DNA of 64,000 bases from Mortierella alpina (taxonomy: Eukaryota; Mortierellomycota; Mortierellomycetes; Mortierellales; Mortierellaceae): contig JANATF010000011.1 in assembly GCA_029449245.1 (NCBI GenBank), forward strand, positions 1,054,001 to 1,118,000, in the 5' to 3' direction. Below the pieces are notes generated by a model. That model was not told the origin of the DNA, searched no databases, and worked only from the letters and a program-made list of their open reading frames with translations. Each line of letters begins with the position of its first letter. Position 1 is the first letter of the stretch. Shown here piece by piece: positions 1 through 11,737 of this stretch. Made by a program: the position numbers and the translations under genes.

Positions 1-2
1 AA

Positions 3-1223
3 GCCATTCACGCAGAATTACCTGGTGAACACTTGGCTATAGACTTGGCGCAATTTCCGCTGAGCACTAATGGCTATGAATATGCATTATTAGTCGTTGA
101 TGTCTGTACTAGATTTGTATTTCTATTTGAGTTGAGAACCAAGGATGCTGCTTCAGTTAGTAAGCGCCTTTTCCGTCTCTTTTGTGATATCTGCTTTCCG
201 AAAATCATCCAAAGTGACAATGGGCTAGAGTTCGTCAACAGCATTATCAAAGAAATGACAAAGACACTTACAATTGATCATCGTCTGTCTACACCGTATC
301 ACCCTCGAGGTAACGGAGTAGCAGAGAGGCATATCAAGTCAATGAAGGACATTCTTCGTAAAAACATTGAAGCTAACCCCACTAATTGGGATGTGCACTT
401 ACCCATGGTTCAACTTCAAATGAACACGAGAATTGTCTCGCTTCATAACTCTACACCGTTCTCTTTGTTCTACGGTAGAGCGTTTCCTGGGATATCAAAT
501 TTCACAGCTGCGGACAGTCGCTTGCTATCTGATGATGATTTAGAGAAAAGATTATTATACTTGACTCATTTGATATTTCCTGCACTTTCTGACATTAGTT
601 CAGACAACCAAAAGAAAATGATTGATAAATTCAACAACTCGCATACCATCCGTGAAATTCAACCTGGCGCATTTGTCATGGCGATCGACCCAGTTGCTGA
701 AGGTGCTCTTGTTCCTAAAAAGGACGGCCCTTTTAAAGTAGTGAGACGAACGAGCTTTGGTGCTTATGAATTGCAAGACGCAACGGGTGACATTTTGCCT
801 CGTCATTATGCTCCTGAGCAATTGAACGTAGTAACCCAAGACCTGGCGCAGCCCTCTGAGGAGAGCTACGAAGTTGAGTCGATTCTAGGACATAGCTTAG
901 AAGACGGCCAATTACTTTATAAGGTTCATTGGAAGGGATACTCGGAGAATGAAGACTCCTTCATCCCCTACGAACAGTTTGACTCGGACAAGTTAGTCCA
1001 CCAATATTGGAAAGGAATTAACAAGACGAATCCTCACGTAGTCGCGAAGCAGCGTCGAAAGAAGCTGAAGACTCAGAAGGAAGAGTTGAAGAATCACCTT
1101 GCAACAAGCGCGACAGCCAGCATTAAGAGAAAGGCTCCTGCAATCGCTTCAATTGCTCAAGCTGTCTCCAGCACTACGCATCGGGTCAGACGATCAGGTC
1201 GTGGTAATGTGGAGAAGTTGTAG
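3..1223 (+). CDS. Ty3/gypsy retrotransposon integrase with C-terminal chromodomain (5' part outside window)
   Basis: The reading frame is open from the window edge, so this is the 3' end of a pol polyprotein. The integrase core shows the D,D-E residues: Asp in AIDLAQF, Asp in QSDNGLEF and Glu in GVAERH. Near the C-terminus, about residues 280-330, the segment YEVESILGH...YKVHWKGYSENEDSFIP is a chromodomain with its aromatic-cage residues. That places the element among the chromoviruses of the Ty3/gypsy group. Integrase inserts the cDNA copy, and the chromodomain is thought to bias insertion toward marked chromatin. A basic tail follows and the frame ends at a normal stop. Protease, RT and RNase H would lie to the left and cannot be seen. 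The visible frame is intact, so the copy may be recent. Confidence 0.9.
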   Translation, partial: AIHAELPGEHLAIDLAQFPLSTNGYEYALLVVDVCTRFVFLFELRTKDAASVSKRLFRLFCDICFPKIIQSDNGLEFVNSIIKEMTKTLTIDHRLSTPYHPRGNGVAERHIKSMKDILRKNIEANPTNWDVHLPMVQLQMNTRIVSLHNSTPFSLFYGRAFPGISNFTAADSRLLSDDDLEKRLLYLTHLIFPALSDISSDNQKKMIDKFNNSHTIREIQPGAFVMAIDPVAEGALVPKKDGPFKVVRRTSFGAYELQDATGDILPRHYAPEQLNVVTQDLAQPSEESYEVESILGHSLEDGQLLYKVHWKGYSENEDSFIPYEQFDSDKLVHQYWKGINKTNPHVVAKQRRKKLKTQKEELKNHLATSATASIKRKAPAIASIAQAVSSTTHRVRRSGRGNVEKL

Positions 1224-1331
1224 TCGTTTTCAGGTTTGTGCAGGAGAGGGAATGGAGAAGAGAAGAGGCATGTACATTACAATTTTGTAATTCTATTTTT
1301 GAACCGCGTAAAAAATCATTTTGCGGGGGAG

Positions 1332-2106
1332 TGTGGGGCTTATTCCCATGTATACCACATTCTCACGCGCGCGTTGTTCACCATGAGGTTTTTTGGATTA
1401 AGGTTTGGACCTTACTTTCCTCATTCATTCACACTTGGTCTTTGGTCTTTTTTCCGCATTGCGTTTTTCCATGACAAGTAAGAGTTGTCTTTTGTCAACT
1501 CGTGCCATTGAGCACTAGCCACCGTATATTAGGCATTTTAGACAGCTGCAGTCTGCAGACGCACTGTACAGCAGTATGAGACATGTTCTCATCAGACTAA
1601 CTCAGGTTAATTTTTGATCCTGGTCTGAGAAGGCTTTCCCGTTCTTCATCGGTTTTCCTTCCCATGTGGTTCAAGCAGGAGATGTACACTCTGCTCTACC
1701 CACTCTCAGAGGTTTTAATCCCTCTATCTATATGGAAAAGGTTCTTTTTTCCCATCACTTTGTATGGTTTTTCCTTTATCCTGGCACTTTAGAAACGAAT
1801 TGCTACCGTTTCTAGCCACATCACAGCACTGCAACCCTGGATTTCATCTCGAGGGGGGAGTCTGTGGTGTTTTATGCTGGTGTGGGGCTCAGGCACGTAT
1901 GTACCTGAGTCGCACCTCCCTTTTTACTTCTACGATTATTAAGAGTTCCCGTGACCGGTGTCTGGAGGAGCTATATAAGTCCTCCAGATCCCTGTCCACA
2001 ATAAAACCCTCTCTTGTTCTCGTTGACTTCAGTCCCCAGTTAGTATTGTAAGTTTACCCCTAGAGAATATCACAAACCAGAAGGATTGGAGTGCGAGGGG
2101 GTTACA
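1332..2106 (+). repeat. Probable 3' LTR of the chromovirus (left edge uncertain)
   Basis: Two G-rich polypurine tracts, each followed by TGTGG, could mark the start: GCGGGGGAG before position 1332 and GAGGGGGGAG before position 1863. A TATA-like CTATATAAG lies at 1971-1979 and an AATAAA signal at 2000-2005, the order expected for U3-R of an LTR. A TTACA end at about 2102-2106 would pair with a TGT start. The LTR is therefore either about 775 bp or about 244 bp. The 5' LTR needed to settle this is outside the window. Confidence 0.5.
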
Positions 2107-2281
2107 CCTTATTAATTCGTCAACGCTGTGGCCGCCGAGACCGCCGTCGCTAACACAGTCTATGAAAACGTGAGCACACGTTTCGACATGTTTTCTGGTG
2201 TGCGATTAACAGAAGCGCCTCTGGTTCACTTGTTCTCTGTATTGTTTACACTATATCACCCCGTTCTTATTAGGGGAAGAA

Positions 2282-4727
2282 CTATAGTAGTTCAAGAGTC
2301 CCTGGAACGTCAAGTGCATCCGAAGCGAACTGTGACCAAACTGGATCTTGTGGTAGAGGAGGCAGTACCTTATCACAGTGAGAAGTTGTGCTTTGCTCCG
2401 TCGGGCTTAAAGGTCGAGATCTTGGGCTTGAAGGCAGCGACCTTGGGCTAGAAGGCAGAGATCTCGGGCTTGAAGGCAGAGACCTTGGGTTCGGAGGCAG
2501 AGACCTTGGGTTCGAAAGTAGAAACATTGGGCTTGAAGGCAGAGACCTTGGAGGAGGGGGAAGGCCTTTGAAGGCCACCATGTGTAATGGATGCTGCTGC
2601 TGAACATAAGTTGGAAGACTCGTCGCTTCTGCACGATCTTTATCACGATACCGCTTGGAGTCCAGAGATACCGGGCGCCGTGGAGGTGAGTTGGATACTC
2701 GACGGCACTGGGCGGGACTTAAAATTGAGGATCCAATGCCAACGTACGGGCTCAAGGAAAATGAAGAGTCCATTGGATAATGGACTCGCTGTAGTGAGGA
2801 GGGTAAACGCTCCTGGTTCTCTGTCGATTGTGTTAGTTGGCTCCCTTCCATGTGCTGCTTGTTCCAAGAGCACTTCTCCAACTCCTTCAATTTTTGCATT
2901 GTTTGCTGCCGCAGTTGGTGGTGTAGTTGCCGCTCTATTCGAGCGGTAGAGTTTGAAGAAACACTTGATAGATCGCTCTGTCCTGTCGAATCGGATGGGG
3001 ACTTTAGTGTTGTCCCTTTGCTAGACATGGTCCTCTCTGAGTCTTGACGTTTTAGAAAGTACGAAATAATGCTAGGAGCACCTTGGCGCGTTGACTCAGA
3101 CATGTCTGCTGTGTACCCATATACAGCCGCAAGTGAAGCTGAAGGTCTTTCAACACTTGAACACATTAACGGAGAGCAGGTCACGTCATTTCCCGCTGCC
3201 GTCTTCGGTGACTCGACCTTAGTTCCTGAGGCCGTAAACGAGTCCACTGTGGATATTTCTGACAGCTGATGAACGACGTGGCGTGTTTTCATGTGCTCCA
3301 GATCGCGACTATTATCTGGTTGCGGTGTACAATTGGGCAATGTCGAAGTCATGAGAACGAGTGCCTCCATATCCCGCATCGTGATTACTTCCTCGAATGG
3401 GTCTGATCTTGACTGAGTCCTGTTCGAATCCGGGATTGCATGGGAGAGAGAAGGTGGCTGTGTAGCATGCAACCCCCGCTTTCTGTTACGAACTGACTGT
3501 ATGTGGATCAGTGCCATCTTAGATAGACAAAATGGCCCAAGTCCGCATGAAGCGAGTACAGTCAGAATATGATGCAATATTATGGATTCTGATTGCACTA
3601 TCACGCCACTGAAGATCGCCCACACCAATGCGATGATTGCTGCAGCCAACAATAGCAAAAACCCTCCAAATCCAGTGCATTGCATCATGATAAGTAGGAA
3701 TCTCGCGGGTGAAGCTGACCGAAGGTCCTTAAACCCAAATGATGTGTGATTTGTTTTGAGTTTAGCCTCTGCAATGAGAATGTTGGCGCGCAGGATGGTG
3801 GTGTGTTTGATAACGTAGTACATGAAGGCAATGGCCAAGACTCCGAGTACAATTGAAAGAAGTAGATAGCGAATCCTCTCAATTGCGGCCGAGAGCTGAT
3901 AATGTCCCTGATCGTACAATATACCTGAAACAATACCCCCGCCTACTGTGAATATTCCTGTAAGCATGCAGCTCATGGCAAGAATCATGTTTCTTTGCCA
4001 TGGTGTTGGATATAGCACATGGATGACGCGATGTGACCGTTCGTCTTCATGTATATCAGGTTTATATATAGCCCTGACACCCTCGCAGCTGGCGATTGGC
4101 ATCGCGTAGATGACACCAACAAGGTAACACGCGTGCCCAAGTATAATGCATAGCCTAATCCAGCGAATAGATGGTGTTACTTTAAAACTTATGACGGATC
4201 GGTAGGAGCGGACGCTTGCCGAGAGCATACCAGTACAACTGCTCGAGTGCAGTTTGAAGCCATACATGCGATGTGCTGTAAGTTCTTGACAAGTTGGCTG
4301 GGATCTTGAAAAGAGAGGCGACCACAGGGGAAAAAACGATGCAGTCCAGCTAAGAAGGACATATATTTGACTTAGTACATGCCTCATTCGTCTTAAGTCT
4401 CGAATTCATGGTGACATGTCTTACAGGTTTTGGTCGAAATCCTGTGCCGACTTTTATGAACAGACCTGTCACGATCCTTCGATTCATGCCTCTATTACGG
4501 TAAGACAGTATCCAGGTACCGTAGCTAGCCATGAGGACATGGACGATCGTGGAGACGATAAGTACGACTCTCACAAACTCTTCGCCTCTGCAGTGGTCCG
4601 CTATGCGTGTGAAATCACAGAGCCACTGATCATGCAGGTGATCAAGGTTGCTAGAGGGAGCTGGAGAAGGCGAAAAAGTCGGGTCTTGGTATGTAGTAAA
4701 TGTTGAAGTTGTTGCGGCGACTGACAT
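2282..4727 (-). CDS. Orphan seven-transmembrane protein with long Ser/Pro/Gln-rich tail (paralogue 1)
   Basis: Three exons (4727-4425, 4349-4231, 4154-2282) join in frame to 764 residues, with GT-AG introns of 75 and 76 nt. The ATG at 4727 is preferred over one 60 bases upstream because it aligns with the start of the paralogue at 60987. Seven hydrophobic segments are visible: one in exon 1, one in exon 2 and five in the first half of exon 3. The remaining roughly 450 residues are hydrophilic, with a Gln-rich stretch (HHQLRQQTMQKLKELE) and a terminal tandem PRSLPSS repeat. A conserved motif EG/QGV-A-Y-P follows TM3 in both copies. The topology resembles a serpentine receptor, but I recognise no known receptor family motif, so the function is unknown. 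Confidence 0.8.
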
Positions 4728-4787
4728 TAATGCCGAGGTAGTTCTTTGACCGCTTGAAAAGTAATATGAGGGTGAAGAACGTGGCAT

Positions 4788-5796
4788 ATTGTTTTTGTTC
4801 GATGTCCAAGATGTGCGATTCTGGAGAATTTGTCGCTTCGAGCAGTAGTTTGATGTTGAGATGTGATGATTTTTGATGGAGGATGCGTGGCATGAGAGTC
4901 TGAACAGACATGCAGCCGTTTGGGCGGCCGTTTGGGAGTGCCGGAGAATTGTGGTTGGAGCGGAAGAGGAGTGGAAGAGGAGTGCAGGTTCCCAAGATAC
5001 TCTTTATTGGTAATGGCAGCACGCAGAAAGAATGTAGGACAATCATCGGATCTATTTTATACATACTGTCGTTCAATTTCGGTTAACTATTAGTCCGCTC
5101 AAAAGTCTCTTTTCTCCGGTTAGGAATGTCCGCAGGTGTTGCCGCTAGTGTTGCGGCTGCGTATTTAATAACTCAAACCCCTGACCCGATAAGGTATTAA
5201 TACTTCATCACGCTACATGCGCCAAGGCCGAGAGTATACTAGCAGAACCAGGCGTGCGCGAGCTAGGGATCTACCGCAATCATCGCCAGAGGCGTTGCTG
5301 CTGCTGCAGAAAAATACAACTCCCACTGATGGCCCTCTTGAAGAGAACACAAATCAGAGTGTGCCAAGAACGCTGTGGCCTTTGCTTGCACGCAAGGAGC
5401 TGGGAAATGGGCGTATAGCTCTCAATCGTAGTGCTCATCTCATGTTGCTCTATTCTTCGAGAATGGGTGAGTGGGTGATGAGAGACAGCAGCCAGCGTGT
5501 CGTTATAAGAGATGGTCTAGAAAGAGTCCCATAGTGGATTTGAGCCGCATACCTTGTGCATGCGAGTATGCAACTTTGTGCCCGATCGACCTTGCACGAT
5601 CGAGAGTGCGATCTTGCGCATGCATTTGTGCCACCGTTGTTACACGCGCTGCAGGACTTGTGCACAAAGGAAAAGGCAAAAACGAGGGCATCCGACGAGC
5701 ACACAGGAGCCTCGCGCCGAACTTTATGCCTCGGATTGGAAGATCCCTTTTTCCTCTTCTTATTCCATCCTGTTCCTATAACTGTCTCATCTCGAA
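4788..5796. other. Intergenic region between divergent genes
   Basis: About 1 kb separates the divergently transcribed 7-TM gene and the FAD monooxygenase. Short overlapping open frames occur here on both strands, but none has recognisable domains or splice-compatible neighbours. I see no repeat or RNA gene. It presumably holds both promoters. The last 60 bases before the monooxygenase ATG are pyrimidine-rich. Confidence 0.5.
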
Positions 5797-7567
5797 ATGT
5801 CAGCGGCAGCAACCCCGACCTCATCGAATGTCAAGATCATCATTGTCGGAGCTGGCATTTGTGGCCTGATGACGGCCATCCAGCTCGAACGCGCTGGAAT
5901 GGACTACATTGTCATTGAGAAAGCTCGTACATTGACGGTTTTCGGAGCAGGTCTCTCCTTGACCCCTGCCTGCAACTATATTCTGGACCAACTGGGGTAA
6001 ACCCCGTAGGCTGCATACACTGATGTATTTTTTACTTGGACGCTGCCCTGAAATTCGGTGTTTCTCATTAATGAACCCTGTTCAACGGCAATCTTAGAAT
6101 GCTCGATGAGGTCAGGAAGGCATCCCACCCCTGCGCAAAGATTGACTACCGTCGAGATGATCTGTCCAAGATTGGTGTCATGAACGCTGGTGACAACAAG
6201 GGTCGATACGGCTACGATGGCATCCTCATCACACGCCCTACGTTCTACGACATTTTACTCTCCAAAGTGCCCAAGGAGAAGGTCCACTGGGGTAAGCGCA
6301 TGTTGAGTTTTAAGCAAGACGAGCACAGCGTTGAAATTGAGTGTCAAGATAATCTGGATCCCTCCGTGGATGTCGAGTCGAACAAGAAGACCGTGACATT
6401 CAAAGGGGATATCCTAATTGGAGCCGATGGTGCCTACTCGGCTGTCCGCCGCAATATGTACGAGACTATGCAGGCCGAGGGCCTTACCTTACCCAAGGAC
6501 GACCTGGCTCCGCTGCGGTTTGATTCCAACTGCGTAATTGGCGTCACGGATGTTTTGACAGAGAATGAATACCCAGTCTTGAAGGAGAAAAGCCGCGATT
6601 TTTATGTGCTGATCGGTAAAGAGAAGGCCATTCAGGTACGGATAAGGAAAATGCTCTTTTGTTATTGCCATGTGCTTGGTCGGAGGATCTACACTAACGT
6701 ATTCTCTGTAATCCAGGTATACCTGTTCACATTCGCGGAGAACAGACTAGGATGGCACATCTGTGGGCGTATGGACAAGCCTGAGGAACATGACGAAAAG
6801 GACTTCCGTTTTAGCGACTGGGTATGAGAGGCCTTGTAAAGCCAGCCCTGACCTACAAACGGATCCAGTACTAATTAATACCATTTATATCCCCTCCGTT
6901 CAGAAACCCCACGCCGCTGATGAGCTTTGCGAGATGGTTCGCCACTTCAAATGCCCCTATGGTGGCACTCTTGGCGATGTGATCGATCGCACGCCCAAAG
7001 AGCGCCTCTCGAAGGTGATGCTGGAGGATAAATACTTCTCCACCTGGTTCTATAAGCGTACGGTGCTGATGGGTGATGCTTGCCATAAGCATCTGCCCTT
7101 TGGCGGACAAGGAGCCAACCAGGCCATCCTTGACTCTGTCCATCTTGTGAACCAACTCTATGCAATCCCGTCCAACTCGCAGGCCGATATCTCAATGTCC
7201 TTTGAGGCCTACTATGGGTACCGTAGCGCAAATGCCAAAGAAGTTTTCAAGTCCACCTCGCTAGTTGCGAGCATCCTTAGCAGTCGAGTAAGAAGGAATC
7301 TTGCTCACTGATGATTTCATAATGGCGTCTCCATTTCACACAGAGGTTAACGGCTGCCGCGCTATTTTCTTTTAGGGATTTGTGTCGGAGGTCGTCCGCT
7401 TCTTTGCCCTAGGCCACCTGCCAGACGCCGTCAATAACATGGGCATGGATGGCATGAACACAGACAGGCCCTACCTGTGCTTCTTGCCTCCTCCCCCTGG
7501 CCAGGGATCTGTCAAGCCCAAGCCCCAGGCCATCCCTGTGCACTACCAGCGCGCCTCGGCAGTTTAG
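5797..7567 (+). CDS. FAD-dependent monooxygenase (class A, salicylate-hydroxylase-like)
   Basis: Five exons (5797-5996, 6098-6635, 6717-6821, 6904-7287, 7376-7567) join in frame to 472 residues. All introns are GT-AG and 81-101 nt. The three hallmarks of class A flavoprotein hydroxylases are present in order: the dinucleotide-binding GAGICG at residues 18-23, the DG motif GADGAYSAVRR near 174, and the GD motif GDACHKHLPFGGQGANQA near 336-352, which contacts the FAD ribityl chain. Such enzymes use NAD(P)H and O2 to hydroxylate aromatic or related substrates; the substrate cannot be read from the sequence. There is no signal peptide, so it is probably cytosolic. It lies 4 kb beyond the 3' end of the NRPS gene with an unrelated lipase between, so a tailoring role is only a possibility. 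Confidence 0.9.
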
Positions 7568-7797
7568 AGAGAGGGTGCCAAGTACCTAAAGACCTTTGGT
7601 GCGTTCAAGAAAGGCTCTGGGACGCTCAGATGCTAGGCACATAGTGCAAGCCGTGACTGTTCGTTGAGCTGCGCCCTTTTCAGGCCTCGTAGTTGCCAAT
7701 GCCAATTGATGACCAATTGATGCACATCTCTCTCCATGCACGCCTCCACCATAGCCCTCTCAAATCACCCCTACTCGCACCTTTAAATCGTCGTGAA

Positions 7798-9478
7798 ATG
7801 CGCTCAACTCTCTACCTTGCCACGTTCTTCATAATTCTGGGAACCAGCCACCTCCATGCCACGGCGGCAGCATGGCCATGGAAATGGCAAGACGAGCCTT
7901 GGCGCCAACTACCGCTCTCGTGGAAACACCTCAACCACCCGTTACCAGCGCGACAACCAGATTCAGATTCATCGACTCTTTTTGTCTCCAAAAGGCAAAC
8001 CTTTCAACTTCAACATATCCTCGCGCATGGCGCCCCAGGCGCAAAGAACGCCAACGTCTTTCGTGGCCTGGCCATCGATGATAAGACGAGAATGGAGATG
8101 GCTCAGGCGAACTTGCTGATGAGTGAGAGTAGCCCGAGTCCTGGGTCCACTTTTGAGCATACGGTATCGGATTCCCTGTTCCCTCTGGAGGACGAAGATG
8201 GCGCTCAGGAAGGTGAAATTGACGTGGAGAAGAATATAATACCTTTACCTTGGAAGCGAGTTCCTAATGCCAAGGATCATGGGACGGTAGTATCAATGGT
8301 CCGCATGGCTCTTGATTGCTATGTTGATCCCAAGAGACAGGGCTGGGTCGACATTGGAGACAAGTGGGATGTGGACACGGAACTCGGATGGCTTGAGAGT
8401 GGATTGAGAGGCTACATCTTTGTGAGTGAAGACCAGAAGGTGGTCGTGCTTGGTATCAAGGGCACCTCACTCAAGCTCTTTGGGACTGGAGGAGGACCCA
8501 CAGGAAATAATGACAAGCTGAACGTAAGCCCCGGCCGTCCAGTCTTGCCACGCTTTGTCTCCTTGCCAGTTGTTTTACTCATGTATTGACAATTCGAGGC
8601 ACAACTTTACATGCCATCATAGGACAACAAGATGTTTTCGTGCTGTTGCGGCAAGGTTGATCGGACGTGGTGGGGTGTTTGTGGGTGTTATTTGGGTGGC
8701 AATAAGTGTGACCAACAGTGTCTCGTTGATGATCTCATAAAGGATCGTGACGAGGAAACGAGCTACCATGGAATTGGACTTGTAAGCCCTTGTTATTGAA
8801 GATAACATTTTGCAAATAGTGAACGAGTCAGAGTGAACTGACGAACAATGACTTTTTTCTGCACTTTTAACAATTGCCTCTACAGAAAGTAATTGAGGCT
8901 ACTCGCGAACTGTATCCAAAGGCTGATATTTGGCTGACAGGACATTCCTTGGGAGGCAGTGTCGCATCCATGCTTGGCGTTACCAAAGGCTATCCAACTT
9001 TTACGTTCCAGACCCCAGGGGATGCACGTTACGCTAAGCGCGTTGGACTTGTCAAGCAGAATTTAAGTGAGCGTGATTTGAAAAAGATGCCAGTATGGCA
9101 GTTTGGGCACACTGGTAAATATGACGTGCCTGTATCCTTCTTGCACATTTGACCACAAGCCCGCTTCTGCTCAGCTAATCCAGCATAACTATTTATGACG
9201 CCATAGCTGACCCGGTCTTTATGGGAACATGCAACGGCCCCACATCATCCTGCTACTCTGCAGGGTATGCGCTCGAGACCAAATGTCATCTTGGCAGGAC
9301 CTGCATCTATGACACCATGAAGGAGCTCGGCTGGCGGCAGAACATCCAGGCACACACCATTTTCACCTTTATCGGTGTGGTCGAGAATTGGCCAAATATG
9401 ACTCAGGGTAGGGAAGTGGTGCCAGGATGTTTTCCCCAGATCAACTGCGAAGATTGTACCCAGTGGGAATATGTATAA
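7798..9478 (+). CDS. ATG15: Autophagy-related lipase Atg15 homologue
   Basis: Four exons (7798-8523, 8623-8781, 8886-9114, 9207-9478) join in frame to 461 residues. A single hydrophobic segment at about residues 4-22 is the signal anchor expected of Atg15, which reaches the vacuole through the multivesicular-body route. The lipase nucleophile motif GHSLGG has its Ser at about residue 316. Family-specific blocks flank it: DNKMFSCCCGKVDRTW, QTPGD, FGHTADPVFMGTCNG, SCYSAGYALETKCH, and the C-terminal CEDCTQWEY. In yeast, Atg15 is a phospholipase that breaks down autophagic and Cvt bodies in the vacuole. The start at 7798 is chosen because it places the hydrophobic anchor at the N-terminus; upstream in-frame ATGs add a sequence without membrane character. 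This is a housekeeping gene with no sign of transfer. Confidence 0.9.
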
Positions 9479-9763
9479 CGTTATTATAGCCTGCGGTGCT
9501 TACAATGACGAATCCAGCCAGTGCAACACGTTGCCTTGCTACGTTGTTGATGTGAAGTAGAGATCTGTACGGCACAGCAACTCGGGTTGTCAGTCTACTT
9601 TGACAATCCCGCGCAATAAACTCGTGTATACACCTCTTTGAAAGCAACGACGGAGCTTCCAAATTACACCACAACACGTCTCCTCTCATCATCACTCTCT
9701 TGCCAGTCCGCAATCGGTCTTTAGTCTGTTACTGATCTGAATAAAGATGTTGACACTTAAGGA

Positions 9764-10126
9764 GTGAACAACATTTACACTCACCCTATGCTATTCCCAT
9801 GTGTTTTTCTCTCAATCATTGATCATTATCTCACCGTATGTGAACTCACTCCAAACCGCATTGTCCCAGCGGGAATGACTTTCCACACAACGGGGCCATC
9901 ATCCTTCGTTCATAAGTTTTGCCACTCTCGATATTCTCGCAAGTATTGTATTTTTCTCGTCTTCGAGTGATCGAAAAGCTGTTGTTTCTTCAAGGTTTTA
10001 TGGCACAGGGTATAAGGGATCTATGGTGGCATTTAGGCAGCGATCGTGCCGACACTGTAATCGGCAGCGATTTGAAGTGTTCGTGAATTTACATGGGAAT
10101 AGCATAGGGTGAAAATAGGTGTTCAC
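9764..10126. mobile_element. MITE-like element with about 35-bp terminal inverted repeats
   Basis: The left end (9764-9801) and the reverse complement of the right end (10126-10092) share GTGAACA and then, after a short diverged stretch, TCACCCTATGCTATTCCCATG. The 363-bp interior has no convincing open frame. Size and structure fit a non-autonomous DNA transposon. The target-site duplication was not resolved by eye, so the family is open. Confidence 0.55.
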
Positions 10127-10450
10127 TAACTGAATGTATTTATCTTTATCCCTGTTTAAGTGTGGAGGGATGATAAGAGCAGACATAGGTGCAATAATGA
10201 AGCTCTTCAAGATATTTTTATGCGAAGGACGATCGGCGCTGAACTGAAGGCCAAAAAGGGCGAAGATAAAATGACTGTACAGTACAATACATGAACTTTC
10301 TTTTGGTCACTGAGATAGGGTCTCTTTAAATACAGCCGGGCCTGCCTACACCATCTCAATGTCATCGACAAGTGCGTGCACGAGTCCACAAACTGGATAT
10401 AAAAATAATGAACCACGGTTCTCCGATAGTGTTTATAACTATCTCTTGGC

Positions 10451-10769
10451 TCACAAAGCTGCATCGCACCGGTAAGATTGGGTGGGCCTATTGTTTTTAA
10501 CCAGTCTTCCAGCCGCCATAGCAAAGCACGATGACTGCCCGCCGCAGTCAGAGTTGGCGTAGATGGTGTAACCAGTGGGGCAATTGCAAGGATGAGGAAA
10601 GGCGCCAGTATCTAAAGTAGCGGTTGAGACAGGTGCTGGCGACCAGAGCGGAATCAGACGGTGAATCGGGACTAGAGAAGACGCCTTGACCAGAAACGCG
10701 GTCGCGGCAGTCGCTTGCCACCAAGGCCGGGGCGCACAGAGAAGCAACGATCAAGAAAATGGTCCTCAT
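10451..10769 (-). CDS. Small secreted cysteine-rich protein
   Basis: Two exons (10769-10691 and 10611-10451), separated by a 79-nt intron with a weak GTCAAG donor and a TTTAG acceptor, join in frame to 79 residues. Residues 1-19 form a clear signal peptide (MRTIFLIVASLCAPALVAS). The mature part of about 60 residues contains six cysteines, including PCNCPTGYTIY, SDCGG and SYRCD, enough for three disulfides. Without splicing, the signal peptide and the cysteine-rich part lie in different frames; the intron reconciles them. The family is not recognised. A small secreted effector-like, antimicrobial or wall-associated protein is possible but unsupported beyond the architecture. Confidence 0.55.
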
Positions 10770-10799
10770 TTGATCAGGAAAGTCAGGCTCTTATGTTTA

Positions 10800-11737
10800 A
10801 AACAAGTGCTTTGAGAGGAGGAGAGGGAAAGGGAGAGGGACTTGAGTTTACGCGTTTGCTCAATGGGTAGTGAACATGGATTCATCAGGATGAAAGCACC
10901 TTTATATACTATCTTTCATGCGAAGCTTTATCATCCGTGGTACTAGCCAAGCGGCGTCAATGCGTCGCTGCAGCTCAGCACAAAATGTATCGCAGTCTGT
11001 GAGAAGTAAGAATTTTGCATTCTGCAGAGCTTCAAATGAGAACCTGTCGGTGTGTGGAGAGTCGACATGACCAGTGGGTGCTAAAGTCGCGTCCCCTTCG
11101 CTCAAAGTTTTTCAGTTACATTGTCATGAATACTGTAAATGGAATGCTCCCAGATCTCGCTTTGCCATAGATGGTGGGGAGCTGGGCGAGAAATGTATGG
11201 TGCGCATGGGTGATGTTTGAACTTTTGCGCGAAAAAAAAAATTGCATGGGTGAGTGAGGGGGGAAGATGGCCTGCTTTTGTGTCGACTCTGTGGAGCTAG
11301 ATATACATAAAGCACATGGAGAGGTGATTCTGGTTCTGGTTCTGGGAAAATGTAAAGAAAAGAAGCTGCATGATCGGTGTGAGAGTGAAAGCCCGCTTTT
11401 TCTGCCAATACAGAAGAGAGCGATGCATGTTTAAGGATGTGTTAGAGTAAGAGACGGTGCAAACGCGGGCATTCATCTGAACGAATCAAAGAGGCAGCTC
11501 AACACTCTTTATAGTAGCGCACTCGAGACCGCCGAAGACGCGCAACGAAAACGCGTTATTGATGTGTAATAGCTGAGAATAGGATCGCACATTGACATTC
11601 CCCTTCCTGTTTTTTTTCTTATTCAAAAGTAGAGCGCATTTGAAGCTGGACATACTTCACAGGAGTGAGGAGCTAAACGCATTCGACTAACTTTTTATTC
11701 ATTAAAGAGAGCGGATGCTTAAGCTCTGAACTGCTCC
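10800..11737. other. Intergenic region downstream of the NRPS gene
   Basis: This roughly 0.9-kb stretch lies between the small secreted protein's 5' end and the NRPS stop codon. It contains short open frames without domain character and an A9 run near 11232. I see no RNA gene or repeat. It presumably includes the NRPS 3' UTR (high-coordinate end) and the promoter of the small secreted protein (low-coordinate end). Confidence 0.4.

Noticed and set aside
7693-7797. In-frame upstream start for the Atg15-like lipase.
   Set aside because: It would place 35 polar and His-rich residues before the signal anchor; the ATG at 7798 gives the family's usual N-terminus.
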